A stretch of 14,903 nt of DNA from CAYNEI01 sp964396185 (GTDB lineage: Archaea > Thermoplasmatota > SW-10-69-26): NCBI GenBank assembly GCA_964396185.1, contig CAYNEI010000055.1:1-14903 (forward strand). Direction: 5' to 3'. The position numbers were made by a program, and so were the translations under genes. The stretch's first letter is position 1. Every line of letters begins with the position of its first letter. Below the pieces are notes generated by a model. The model was not told where the DNA came from, did not search any database, and was given only the letters and a program-made list of their open reading frames with translations. Shown here in pieces: positions 5,507-12,245 of the stretch.

Positions 5507-6370
5507 GTGAGCCCGGAGCAACCTCGCCCTACCGTGCACCCGATCCCGGCCCCGGCTGAACCCATCCCCCGCGGCGCCGACCCAAGCCCCCCGGGCCACG
5601 CCGTCGAGCCCATGGAGCTCTGCTTGGAGCTTGTTGGTGATGGCTCGGTGCCAGCCATCCCCCTGGAACCCGGCGAGTTGACGCTTTTGGAAGCCGATCG
5701 GGGTGCCGAGGCGATCCGCCAGCGCCTGGTGCTGGCCTGCGCTTCCCAGGGGCGCTCGTGCCTCCACGTCGTCGGGGGCAACCGGCTGGACCCTCTGGGC
5801 CTGGCTCGGCGCGCCCAGGCGGCTCGCTTGGATCCCGGCTACGTGCTCGCATCGAGCACCATCGCTCGTGCCTTCACCGCCTACCAGCTCTCCGTGCTCA
5901 TCGAGGAGACCTTGCCCGAGTTGCTGGCGGGCTCGCACGATGCCGCCTTGGCCATGGTCTCCGATCCCCTGGCGCTCTACACCGACGAGGACGTGCGTCA
6001 GCGCGAGGGGCGCATCCTGGCCGAGCGCGCTGCAGGATCGTTGGTCCGCACCGCTCGCGAGCACGAGCGCCCCCTGCTCGTGCTCCAGGCTCCCGTGCCT
6101 GGCGGGCGCGACGGGTTGGCCGCATTGCGCGCGGTGGCCAGCCAGCGCGTCGTGATCCGCCATGCCCCTGGCAACCAGGGCCAGAGCCAGAGCCAGAGCC
6201 AGGGCCCCTTCACCGTGCTCCTGCCAGAGCGGGGCCAGCGGTTCCTGGTGGCCCGCCGGGGGCCGTGGCAGGCGCGCATCGACCGGTTCGCCCAGGCGGA
6301 AGGCCAGGCAAGGGACCGCGGCGACCGACGCGCGCCCGTGCTGCTCGAGCGGGGGCGTGCCCATGGGTAG
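5507..6370 (+). CDS. RecA-fold protein lacking a Walker A lysine (ImuA/RadA-paralog-like)
   Basis: This 287-residue protein resembles archaeal RecA-superfamily accessory proteins, although no catalytic function can be assigned. Residues 1-35 are Pro-rich and low-complexity; Met36 is an alternative start. The P-loop position (about 59-72, TLLEADRGAEAIRQ) has no GxxxxGK[ST], so ATP binding by the usual route is unlikely. Family-like blocks follow: VVGGNRLDPLGLARRA (88-103), IARAFTAYQLSVLIEE (119-134), LAMVSDPLALYTDED (148-162) and a final core strand RPLLVLQAP (188-196). A QSQSQSQ stretch (226-232) precedes a basic tail. The gene overlaps the following small gene by 8 nt, so they are translationally coupled. 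I recall similar RecA-like/small-protein pairs in other euryarchaea, sometimes near polB. A DNA-repair or polymerase-accessory role is an inference. GTG 5507 is kept for its TATA spacing. Confidence 0.7.
   Translation: MSPEQPRPTVHPIPAPAEPIPRGADPSPPGHAVEPMELCLELVGDGSVPAIPLEPGELTLLEADRGAEAIRQRLVLACASQGRSCLHVVGGNRLDPLGLARRAQAARLDPGYVLASSTIARAFTAYQLSVLIEETLPELLAGSHDAALAMVSDPLALYTDEDVRQREGRILAERAAGSLVRTAREHERPLLVLQAPVPGGRDGLAALRAVASQRVVIRHAPGNQGQSQSQSQGPFTVLLPERGQRFLVARRGPWQARIDRFAQAEGQARDRGDRRAPVLLERGRAHG
6179..6206 (+). repeat. Hexanucleotide tandem repeat inside the RecA-like gene
   Basis: The unit CCAGAG is repeated nearly four times and encodes QSQSQSQ. In-frame 6-bp units allow length change without frameshift. 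It marks the junction between the RecA-like core and the C-terminal tail. Confidence 0.75.
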
Positions 6371-6629
6371 AACCCTGCCGACGTTCCGGGGCGTGCTCGA
6401 CCGTCTCGAGCTCGAGTGGAAAGATGTGCGCCGGGCCTTGACCGAGGCCGAGAAGCAGCGCTGGGATGCGCTCTGGCAGCAGGCGCGCCGGCATGCCAGC
6501 GCCTCGGGGAACGCGGCCCCCTTGAACCCCATGGAGGCGGTGCTCCTCTCGATCCTGCTGGAGCACGAGAAGCGCTTGGCCGCCCTGGAGCACCAGCTCG
6601 CCGCACAGGATGGCGGGAAGGATCGGTAG
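6363..6629 (+). CDS. Conserved small archaeal protein, MGRTxPTF type
   Basis: This is an 88-residue, mostly helical, charged protein. Its N-terminus MGRTLPTFRGVLDRLELEWK and the pattern LNPMEAVLLSILLEHEKRLAALEHQL recall a small uncharacterised euryarchaeal family that begins MGRTxPTxR and ends in a helix suited to coiled-coil contacts. Trp19, Trp34 and Trp38 lie in the central helix pair. The ATG at 6363 overlaps the end of the RecA-like gene by 8 nt (ATGGGTAG), so the two are made from one message and probably interact. Function is unknown; an adapter for the RecA-like protein is a reasonable inference. The open frame continues upstream but is low-complexity Arg/Ala/Ser and a shadow of the RecA-like gene. 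Confidence 0.8.
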   Translation: MGRTLPTFRGVLDRLELEWKDVRRALTEAEKQRWDALWQQARRHASASGNAAPLNPMEAVLLSILLEHEKRLAALEHQLAAQDGGKDR

Positions 6630-6643
6630 CGCGGGGGCTCTAG

Positions 6644-6675
6644 CCTCCTGGACGGGGAGGTCCACCCCCACCTCC
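6644..6675 (+). terminator. Two mutually exclusive hairpins after the RecA-like operon
   Basis: CCTCC (6644-6648) can pair with GGAGG (6656-6660), but GGAGGT (6656-6661) can instead pair perfectly with ACCTCC (6670-6675). Only one can form at a time. The second ends right at the TATA box of the kinase gene. A terminator or attenuator is possible; there is no direct evidence. Confidence 0.35.
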
Positions 6676-6685
6676 ATTTATATAG
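6676..6685 (+). promoter_or_regulatory. TATA box of the histidine kinase gene
   Basis: ATTTATATAG is the best canonical archaeal TATA sequence in the window. Transcription would begin near 6705-6708, giving a leader of about 17 nt that holds a Shine-Dalgarno site. Confidence 0.7.
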
Positions 6686-6710
6686 GGTCCACGGGCGAGA
6701 TGGGGTGTAC

Positions 6711-6716
6711 GGTGAC
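6711..6716 (+). promoter_or_regulatory. Shine-Dalgarno of the histidine kinase gene
   Basis: GGTGAC matches the GGTGATC part of the archaeal anti-SD complement and lies 7-8 nt before GTG 6724. It supports that start over the in-frame GTG at 6730. Confidence 0.55.
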
Positions 6717-6723
6717 CTGAAAG

Positions 6724-8586
6724 GTGAGCGTGGTTGGATCTCTTGGCAGCGCCGCGCTTGAAGCGACGGCGTTCACCCTCATCGGCCTCGGCTTGTTCCA
6801 CGCTCGGCGCCGCTTCGGTATGATCCCGTTCCTGTTCCTCTTCGCCGTGCTGGCTGGCGCGGTGCCCTCGATCCTCCATCTGGCCAGCACCGACGTCGCT
6901 GGGTTGGGCGAGTTGGCTCGCAGCCACGCGGTCGTCGTGCCCGTGCTCATCGCGTTCGTGCTGCTCTTGCACCTCGTCCAGGGGTGGCGCAACGCCCAGA
7001 TCGCCGCGGGCATGTTCCTGTTCGCAGGCGTCTTGGTCTCCGTGAGCGTGCTTGCCGCCCATTCGGTGTCGGCTCTCTCCGGCGATCTATTCGAGGGCTT
7101 AAGCGCCACGACCCCACTGCTGGCCATGGCGGTGCTGTGGCTCGCAGCGCTTGCAGCCTCAGGCCTGCTCATCGGCCTCTACCGCATCGCACCCCAGTTC
7201 CCGGTCGTCCCGGCGATGCTCGTGGGTGGGCTCACTGGGTTGGGTGCGCACGGTCTGCTGGTGTACGCCCTGGGCTTGGTCGGCATCTCCTTCCCGTTCT
7301 CCTCTGGGCTCGCACCGGTGGTCGCCCCCTTGGCCACCGGCTTGTTCCCGTTGACGGTGGTCGGGGTCTACGCGGCCTTCCAGCTCGCCGGTCTCTGGCC
7401 GGAGACCCGCCAGCAGCTTATCTCGAATGCTCCCCTCGGCAGCGACTCCCCCCTGAACGAAGCCCTGGACCGACAAGCGCGCTACGAGCTGGCTCGCGAA
7501 CAGGGACGCAAGGAGGGGGAGGCGTACAAGGAGCTCATCGAGGCCGACGAGCACGGCGCCTACATCTGCGACAAGGGAGGTCGCATCACGTACGCCAACA
7601 CAGCGCTTGGCCGGATCCTCGAGCAGCCGGACAGCAACCTGGTGGGCGACAACGTGGCCCACCTGTTCGGGCGCTACGACGAGCAGGGGCATCCGCTGTT
7701 CGCTCGCTGGGCGATCAAGCCGGGCAGCCACTGCTCCCGCATCTCACTCCCGGACGGTCACGAGCGCGTGGTCGAGGTCACCGTTCGACCCGCAGGCAAG
7801 GAGCGGTTCTACGGCCGCGTGCGCGACCGCACCGAGGAGATGCTGCGAGCGCAAGTGGAGGAGCAGAAGGAGCGCGCGGAGTTCTACGTCGAGCTGCTCC
7901 GCCACGACATCGGCAACTACGTCACCACGCCGCTCAACTACCTCACGCTGCTCAGCCGCCAGGACGATCTGTCCGAGGATGCCGAGCGCTGGGTGGAGGC
8001 CAGCGAGGCAGCCGTGCGGGAGATCGCAGACCTGCTGCGCCGCGTGGACGTGATCAGCGGTGTTGGCGATCTCACCCCCGAACCCATCGATGCTGGAGAG
8101 GTCATGGCCTCCGTGGCCGACCGCTTCCAACGCAAGCACCCATCCCTGGGCATCACGCTCGACCTCCCCGATCAGCCGGTGACCGTGCAAGGCACGCCCC
8201 TGCTCGAGGAGGTCTTCGTCAACCTCGTGGGCAACGCGGTGCGTCATGCGGGCACCGAGGCCCAGCTCACCCTGGGCGCCAGCCCCGAGGACGGGGCCTG
8301 GGTGCTGCGCGTGGACGACGACGGCCCCGGCGTGCCAGACGCCCTCAAGGACAAGGTCTTCGAGCGCTCCATGCGGGACGAGTCCGCCGGCGGGAAGGGG
8401 CTCGGCCTGCACATCGTGCGCACCATCGTGGGCGCGCTGGGCGCCGAGGTCTGGGTCACCGACCGGATCGAGGACGACCCTTCCCAAGGCGCTTCGTTCC
8501 GCGTCCGGCTCACAGCTGCAGAAGCTCTTGAGCCCTCTTCAGACGGGCTCGCATCCAGTCCGGGTTCGGATACGGCCACGGCTTGA
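6724..8586 (+). CDS. Membrane sensor histidine kinase (7 TM, PAS, HisKA-like, HATPase)
   Basis: This is a 620-residue sensor kinase. Seven hydrophobic segments (about 8-26, 33-55, 67-86, 91-112, 130-153, 159-183 and 192-220) form an N-terminal membrane sensor that I do not assign to a named family. A charged linker (about 235-262) leads to a PAS domain (about 262-375, with GAYICDKGGRITYAN). The H-box is ELLRHDIGNYVTTPLN with phospho-acceptor His394, the HDxxN form common in archaeal kinases. The ATPase domain has the N-box NLVGNAVRH (500-508), G1 DDDGPGVP (531-538) and G2 GGKGLGLHIV (556-565). No response regulator is in the window, so its output is unknown. Signals through a soluble regulator elsewhere, or an effect on neighbouring dodecin or ZIP genes, are speculative. 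Confidence 0.92.
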   Translation: MSVVGSLGSAALEATAFTLIGLGLFHARRRFGMIPFLFLFAVLAGAVPSILHLASTDVAGLGELARSHAVVVPVLIAFVLLLHLVQGWRNAQIAAGMFLFAGVLVSVSVLAAHSVSALSGDLFEGLSATTPLLAMAVLWLAALAASGLLIGLYRIAPQFPVVPAMLVGGLTGLGAHGLLVYALGLVGISFPFSSGLAPVVAPLATGLFPLTVVGVYAAFQLAGLWPETRQQLISNAPLGSDSPLNEALDRQARYELAREQGRKEGEAYKELIEADEHGAYICDKGGRITYANTALGRILEQPDSNLVGDNVAHLFGRYDEQGHPLFARWAIKPGSHCSRISLPDGHERVVEVTVRPAGKERFYGRVRDRTEEMLRAQVEEQKERAEFYVELLRHDIGNYVTTPLNYLTLLSRQDDLSEDAERWVEASEAAVREIADLLRRVDVISGVGDLTPEPIDAGEVMASVADRFQRKHPSLGITLDLPDQPVTVQGTPLLEEVFVNLVGNAVRHAGTEAQLTLGASPEDGAWVLRVDDDGPGVPDALKDKVFERSMRDESAGGKGLGLHIVRTIVGALGAEVWVTDRIEDDPSQGASFRVRLTAAEALEPSSDGLASSPGSDTATA

Positions 8587-8593
8587 TGGTAAG

Positions 8594-8617
8594 CCTCTTG
8601 GGCACGGCGCCAAGAGG
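8594..8617 (+). promoter_or_regulatory. Perfect hairpin between kinase stop and dodecin start
   Basis: CCTCTTGG (8594-8601) and CCAAGAGG (8610-8617) make an 8-bp perfect stem with an 8-nt loop, 7 nt after the kinase stop and 7 nt before the dodecin Shine-Dalgarno. It could end the kinase message, protect a processed 5' end, or control dodecin translation. Confidence 0.55.
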
Positions 8618-8624
8618 ACCCATC

Positions 8625-8629
8625 GGTGA
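8625..8629 (+). promoter_or_regulatory. Shine-Dalgarno of the dodecin gene
   Basis: GGTGA lies 5 nt before ATG 8635. It favours that start over the GTG at 8626, which is part of the site itself. Confidence 0.5.
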
Positions 8630-8634
8630 AACAC

Positions 8635-8901
8635 ATGGCAAGCTCTGCCCAACGCATGACGGATCAAGGAACCCGTGTCCATGCCAACCGGACCGCCAAG
8701 GTCATCGAGCTCATGGGAGCCTCCACGGAGAGCTTCGAGGACGCCGTCGAGCAAGCCCTCTCGGATGCTGCTCAGACCACGCGCGGGATCACAGGCGCCA
8801 AAGTCAAGAACATGAGCGTGACGTGCGAGAACGGTGAGATCCTCGAGTATAGGGTCGATCTCAAGGTGGCCTTCGGGATCGAGCGCACCGGCGAAGCGTG
8901 A
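8635..8901 (+). CDS. Dodecin family protein
   Basis: This is an 88-residue dodecin-fold protein. Dodecins form hollow dodecamers that bind flavins and are thought to buffer them. The family pattern is clear: AKVIELMGASTESFEDAVEQALSDAAQTTRG, then a second strand KVKNMSVTCENGEILEYRVDLKVAFGIE. The flavin-stacking Trp found in flavin-binding dodecins (as in NLDWFEV) is Gly here (GITGAKV), so the ligand may differ or binding may be weak. An N-terminal extension of about 20 residues precedes the usual start; ATG 8656 and GTG 8626 are alternatives. The gene follows the kinase by 48 nt and may be co-transcribed with it. A link to the OYE flavoprotein 7 kb away is not supported by anything beyond shared cofactor chemistry. 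Confidence 0.85.
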   Translation: MASSAQRMTDQGTRVHANRTAKVIELMGASTESFEDAVEQALSDAAQTTRGITGAKVKNMSVTCENGEILEYRVDLKVAFGIERTGEA

Positions 8902-8911
8902 GCCGCTTTCG

Positions 8912-8934
8912 GGCCCCCTGAAAAAGGGTAGGCC
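8912..8934 (+). terminator. Bulged hairpin after dodecin
   Basis: GGCC-CCCT (8912-8919) can pair with AGGG-TA-GGCC (8925-8934) around a GAAAA loop, leaving a 2-nt bulge. It lies 11 nt after the dodecin stop and before the ZIP promoter region, a plausible transcript end. There is no T-run. Confidence 0.4.
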
Positions 8935-8939
8935 TAAGC
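8932..8939 (+). promoter_or_regulatory. Weak TATA-like element of the ZIP transporter gene
   Basis: GCCTAAGC is centred 27 nt before GTG 8963. It is poor by sequence but at the same spacing as other units in this window. Confidence 0.3.
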
Positions 8940-8962
8940 CTGGTTAAGCGCACAGGTAGCGC

Positions 8963-9724
8963 GTGGACGTCTGGACCACGTTCCTGCTCGCCCTTGGCAC
9001 CGCGTTAGCCACGGGCCTCGGCGTGATCCCCGTTTACGCCATGGGCGTGGGCCCCCGCAGCCTCGGGTTGCTCTGGGGGGTCAGCGCTGGCATGATGGCG
9101 GCCATCAGCGTGCTCGATCTCATCCTGCCGGCCATGGACCAGCCTGGCCCGCTGGGGATCGGGGTGGGCGCTGGGATCCTCTTCGTGGCCATCGCGGCCA
9201 TCTACCTGGAGCACCGCTCCAACAACGGTGGGGACGGGCACGGGCACGCCCACGGCCACCACTTGGCAGGATCGGATCTCAGCTCGCTTAGCCTGCTGCT
9301 CTTCCTGGTCTTCACGGTGCACAGTGCACCCGAAGGGGTCGGCATCGGTTCAGCGCTGCGCGAGAGCGCGGCCGTGGGCGTGATCGTGACCCTGGCCATC
9401 GCGGTGCACAACATCCCGGAGGGCACAGCCGTAGGCGTGAGCCTGCGAGCCGACGGCGTGCCCCTCTACAAGGCCATGGCTGCCGCCGTGTTCACCAGCC
9501 TCCCGCAGCCCTTGCTTGCCCCCCTGGTCTTCCTGGTCGCCGTGGGCCCCTGGCTGCCTGCCGGCATGGGCTTCGCGGGCGGAGCCATGCTCGCACTGGT
9601 GGCGCGCGATCTCGTGCCCGAGGGCCTCGAGGAGGACGTGACCAGCTTCCTCGTCGGCGTCCTGTTGGGCATCGGCGTGGCCATCGCGCTCAACCTCGTC
9701 TTCCCGGTGCCCACCGGGATCTAG
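8963..9724 (+). CDS. ZIP family divalent metal transporter
   Basis: This is a 253-residue polytopic membrane protein of the ZIP (ZupT-like) family, which imports zinc, iron or manganese into the cytoplasm. About eight hydrophobic segments are visible. The metal-site motifs are HSAPEG (120-125) in TM4 and HNIPEG (149-154) in TM5. Between TM3 and TM4 lies the typical cytoplasmic His-rich loop, DGHGHAHGHH (91-100). Which metal is carried cannot be read from this. The GTG start gives the family's first helix immediately. The gene is on the same strand as dodecin and polB but has its own weak promoter; polB has an SD site and a separate upstream region. A TRASH-domain metal regulator is encoded 5 kb downstream. 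Confidence 0.92.
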   Translation: MDVWTTFLLALGTALATGLGVIPVYAMGVGPRSLGLLWGVSAGMMAAISVLDLILPAMDQPGPLGIGVGAGILFVAIAAIYLEHRSNNGGDGHGHAHGHHLAGSDLSSLSLLLFLVFTVHSAPEGVGIGSALRESAAVGVIVTLAIAVHNIPEGTAVGVSLRADGVPLYKAMAAAVFTSLPQPLLAPLVFLVAVGPWLPAGMGFAGGAMLALVARDLVPEGLEEDVTSFLVGVLLGIGVAIALNLVFPVPTGI

Positions 9725-9732
9725 CACGGTCC

Positions 9733-9777
9733 GGTGCCTACCCGCCGGCAGGGCTTGGTGCCTACCAGCTGGCATGG
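9733..9777 (+). promoter_or_regulatory. Tandem 21-bp operator-like repeats upstream of polB
   Basis: Two direct copies start at 9733 and 9757 (24-bp period). Both contain GGTGCCTACC, a variable base, GC, a variable base, GGCA, a variable base, GG; 18 of 21 positions agree. Each copy is partly self-complementary (TGCC...GGCA). The second also contains the perfect palindrome CCAGCTGG (9765-9772) and arms CTACCA/TGGTAG (9762-9767, 9775-9780). They begin 9 nt after the ZIP stop and end at a TATA-like TAGTAT (9778-9783). I found no third full copy in the window. Confidence 0.6.
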
Positions 9778-9838
9778 TAGTATCGGAGACCCCCGCTGGC
9801 TACCTTTTCCCCCTCCCGCGTGAACGTGGAGGGTCCCA

Positions 9839-9844
9839 GGAGGG
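9839..9844 (+). promoter_or_regulatory. Shine-Dalgarno of polB
   Basis: GGAGGG, within a longer match GGAGGGATCC, lies 6 nt before GTG 9851. It is one of the strongest ribosome sites in the window and fixes the GTG start. Confidence 0.75.
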
Positions 9845-9850
9845 ATCCAC

Positions 9851-12193
9851 GTGCGAGGCTTCGTGTTGGACTGCCATCCGGATCCAGTGAGCAACGAGAT
9901 GGTCCTCTGGCTCAAGGACCTCGAGACCGGCGAGGTGCTCGCGCACCGGGAGCGTTTCGCTGGCAGCTTCTACGTGGACAGCCGCACCGGCCCCGCGCTG
10001 CTCGAGCGCGCCGAGCAGGTGCTCTCCCAGTTCCCCCAGGTGGACCTGGCTCGGGTCCAGCGCCGCCGGGGCCTCGAGGCCCCCTTGACCGAGGTGCTCC
10101 AGGCCCGCGTGGGCACCCTGGGGACCTTCCGCCACATCGCATACACCATCGACCGGCTCGGCGAGCACCGGGACCTGGATCTCTTCGATGTGGACCTGCG
10201 CCTCTCGCACCAGTTCCTGCTCTCCAAGCAGCTCTTCCCCTTCGCCCATGTGCGCTACGAGCACGGCCAGGTGCGCCTGGACGACGAGCAGTGGGCCCTG
10301 GACTACACGCCCCCCGCCCTCGAGCAGGCCTGGCTGAGCGCTACGCCATCGACACCGGCTGGTCGGGTGGCCACCCACGAGGACCCCCTCGAGCAAGCCA
10401 CGTTCCGGATGGACGGCCAAGCCCACGTGTTGCAAGGGGACGAGGCGACGATCTTGGCCGAGCTCGACGCCCTGCTGGACCGCTTGGACCCGGACGTGCT
10501 CTTCACCGAGGACGGGGACCGGTTCCTGATCCGCTACCTCCACCACCGGGCCAACGAAGCCGGCTTCACCCTGACCCTCGGACGCGCCCGGGACCCGCCT
10601 GCGCCCCTGCGCAGCGAGCGGTCGTTTTTCACCTACGGCAAGATCTCCTACCAGCCCCGGGTCGAGGTCCTCCACGGACGCATCCACATCGACACGAGCA
10701 CCTCGTTCTTCCACCAGGAGGCCGGGTTCTGGGGCTTGCTGGACCTCTCACGCATCACGAGCACGCCTATCCAAGAGCTGGCACGCGTGGGGGCTGGCAC
10801 GGCGGTGACCGCGATCCAGATCGACCGGGCCAAGCGCGAGGACCGACTGGTGCCCTGGAAGAAGAACCGGGTGGAGGATCCGAAGACCGAGCTGGATCTC
10901 GTGCGCTCGGACCGGGGCGGGTTCATCTTCGACCCCCAGGTCGGCCTCTTCGACGACGTGGTGGAGCTGGACTTCGCCTCCATGTACCCCAACATCATGG
11001 TCTCGCGCAACGTGAGCCCGGAGACCGTGCTCTGCGCGTGCTGCCAGCCTGGCGAGCCTGGGGTGCAGCGCGTGCCCCAGATCGGCACCCACACGTGCAA
11101 GCGACCCGGGTTCATCGGCCGCGCGCTGGCCCCCCTGATCGAGCGGCGCGAGGTCTACAAGCGCTGGCGCCACGAGCACCCGGAGCATCGGGAGCGCTAC
11201 CAGGGAGCCGTGGATGCCATCAAGTGGCTGGCGGTCTGCTCGTTCGGGTACCAGGGGTACAAGAACGCCCGGTTCGGCCGGATCGAGTGCCACGAAGCCA
11301 TCACCGCGTGGGGGCGCGAGATCCTCTTATCGTGCGGGGAGATCGCTCGCGAGGAAGGCTTCGAGATCATCCATGGGATCGTGGACAGCCTCTGGCTCCA
11401 GCGCGTCGAGGCCTGGGCCGACCCGGAGCGTCTGGCTCGCCGGGCCAGCCAGGAGCTGGACATCCCCCTGGAGATCGAGGGCACCTACGACTGGATCGTC
11501 TTCCTCCCAACGCGGGCCAGCCACGCGGTGACGGGGTCCACATCTTCAGACGTGAGCGCCTTCGGTGCTCTGAACCGGTTCTACGGCTGTTTCAGTCGAC
11601 CGCCGGATGCCCCAAGCCGGTCGAATGCGGGCCAGGAGGTCGACTACCTGGACCGCGGACGCCTGAAGGTGCGCGGCGTGGAGCTGCGCCAGCACTCCGC
11701 ACCGAAGATCGTGGTGCGCGCCCAGGAGGCCGCCCTGCTCCAGCTGGCCCGAGCCACGGACGGGCCCGGCTTCCGGGAGCGCATCCCGGATGCGCTGGAT
11801 GCGGTCGAGGAGATCCTGGAGGAGCTGGACGCAGGGCGGGTGGAGCCGAGCGAACTGGTCATCACCAAGCGCGTCTCCCGGGCGCTGGACGACTACCGCG
11901 TGCGCACGGACACATGGGCAGCGCTCACCCAGCTCGACGATGCCGGCATCCAGGTCGCGCCCGGCGACTACGTGCGTTTCGTGGTCACCGACGACGAGAG
12001 CCGGGAGCCCAGCAAGCGGCTCGTCGAGGCACGGTTGATGGGCAAGCAGCCGGTCGACTACGACCGCGCGTTCTACCGGGAGCAGATCTTCTACGCCCTG
12101 GAGAGCCTCCTGCTGCCCTTCGGCTGGGATGCCGGCAAGCTGGAGCAGCGCTTCGATGGCCGCCGGGAGCCGACGCTGTGGGCGTTCGGTTGA
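9851..12193 (+). CDS. polB: Family B DNA polymerase, PolB2-like, exonuclease motifs absent
   Basis: This is a 780-residue family B DNA polymerase, full length. Palm motif A is intact (DFASMYPNI, 374-382, catalytic Asp374). Motif B is KWLAVCSFGYQG (458-469), with the usual Asn of KxxxNSxYG replaced by Cys. Motif C is HGIVDSLW (508-515): the first Asp of the YxDTDS consensus is Ile510, while the essential second Asp (Asp512) remains. The thumb-proximal block GALNRFYG...LKVRGVELRQ is present. The N-terminal exonuclease region keeps the fold but not the chemistry: no DxE of Exo I, the Exo II NxxxFD position reads EDGDRFL (220-226), and no YxxxD of Exo III is seen. This matches the PolB2 lineage, whose Sulfolobus member Dpo2 is linked to DNA damage tolerance. 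Cys395, 397, 398 and 416 could bind metal. Low-fidelity or structural roles are both possible. Confidence 0.9.
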   Translation: MRGFVLDCHPDPVSNEMVLWLKDLETGEVLAHRERFAGSFYVDSRTGPALLERAEQVLSQFPQVDLARVQRRRGLEAPLTEVLQARVGTLGTFRHIAYTIDRLGEHRDLDLFDVDLRLSHQFLLSKQLFPFAHVRYEHGQVRLDDEQWALDYTPPALEQAWLSATPSTPAGRVATHEDPLEQATFRMDGQAHVLQGDEATILAELDALLDRLDPDVLFTEDGDRFLIRYLHHRANEAGFTLTLGRARDPPAPLRSERSFFTYGKISYQPRVEVLHGRIHIDTSTSFFHQEAGFWGLLDLSRITSTPIQELARVGAGTAVTAIQIDRAKREDRLVPWKKNRVEDPKTELDLVRSDRGGFIFDPQVGLFDDVVELDFASMYPNIMVSRNVSPETVLCACCQPGEPGVQRVPQIGTHTCKRPGFIGRALAPLIERREVYKRWRHEHPEHRERYQGAVDAIKWLAVCSFGYQGYKNARFGRIECHEAITAWGREILLSCGEIAREEGFEIIHGIVDSLWLQRVEAWADPERLARRASQELDIPLEIEGTYDWIVFLPTRASHAVTGSTSSDVSAFGALNRFYGCFSRPPDAPSRSNAGQEVDYLDRGRLKVRGVELRQHSAPKIVVRAQEAALLQLARATDGPGFRERIPDALDAVEEILEELDAGRVEPSELVITKRVSRALDDYRVRTDTWAALTQLDDAGIQVAPGDYVRFVVTDDESREPSKRLVEARLMGKQPVDYDRAFYREQIFYALESLLLPFGWDAGKLEQRFDGRREPTLWAFG

Positions 12194-12204
12194 CCCCACC
12201 ACCG

Positions 12205-12245
12205 TCGAGCCGGGCGACCACGAGGGACACCACGGGCACGAGGGA
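12205..12245. repeat. CACGAGGGA-type degenerate repeat after polB
   Basis: The 287-bp spacer 12194-12480 holds no gene I can support; open frames crossing it are Arg/Gly-rich shadows. Just after the polB stop it has GACCACGAGGGACACCACGG and then GCACGAGGGAGC, the same compositional class as the other post-stop repeats. Further on, GGGGG (12396-12400) and CCCCC (12403-12407) could form a short hairpin. Confidence 0.5.

Noticed and set aside
4631..6532. Minus-strand open frame of 633 codons across vapBC module 2 and the RecA-like gene.
   Set aside because: It lies opposite several genes with clear domains and promoters; the product is low-complexity.
9851..12193. Intein in the polymerase gene.
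   Set aside because: Motifs A, B and C follow at normal spacing in a 780-residue protein; there is no room for an intein and no intein splice motifs.
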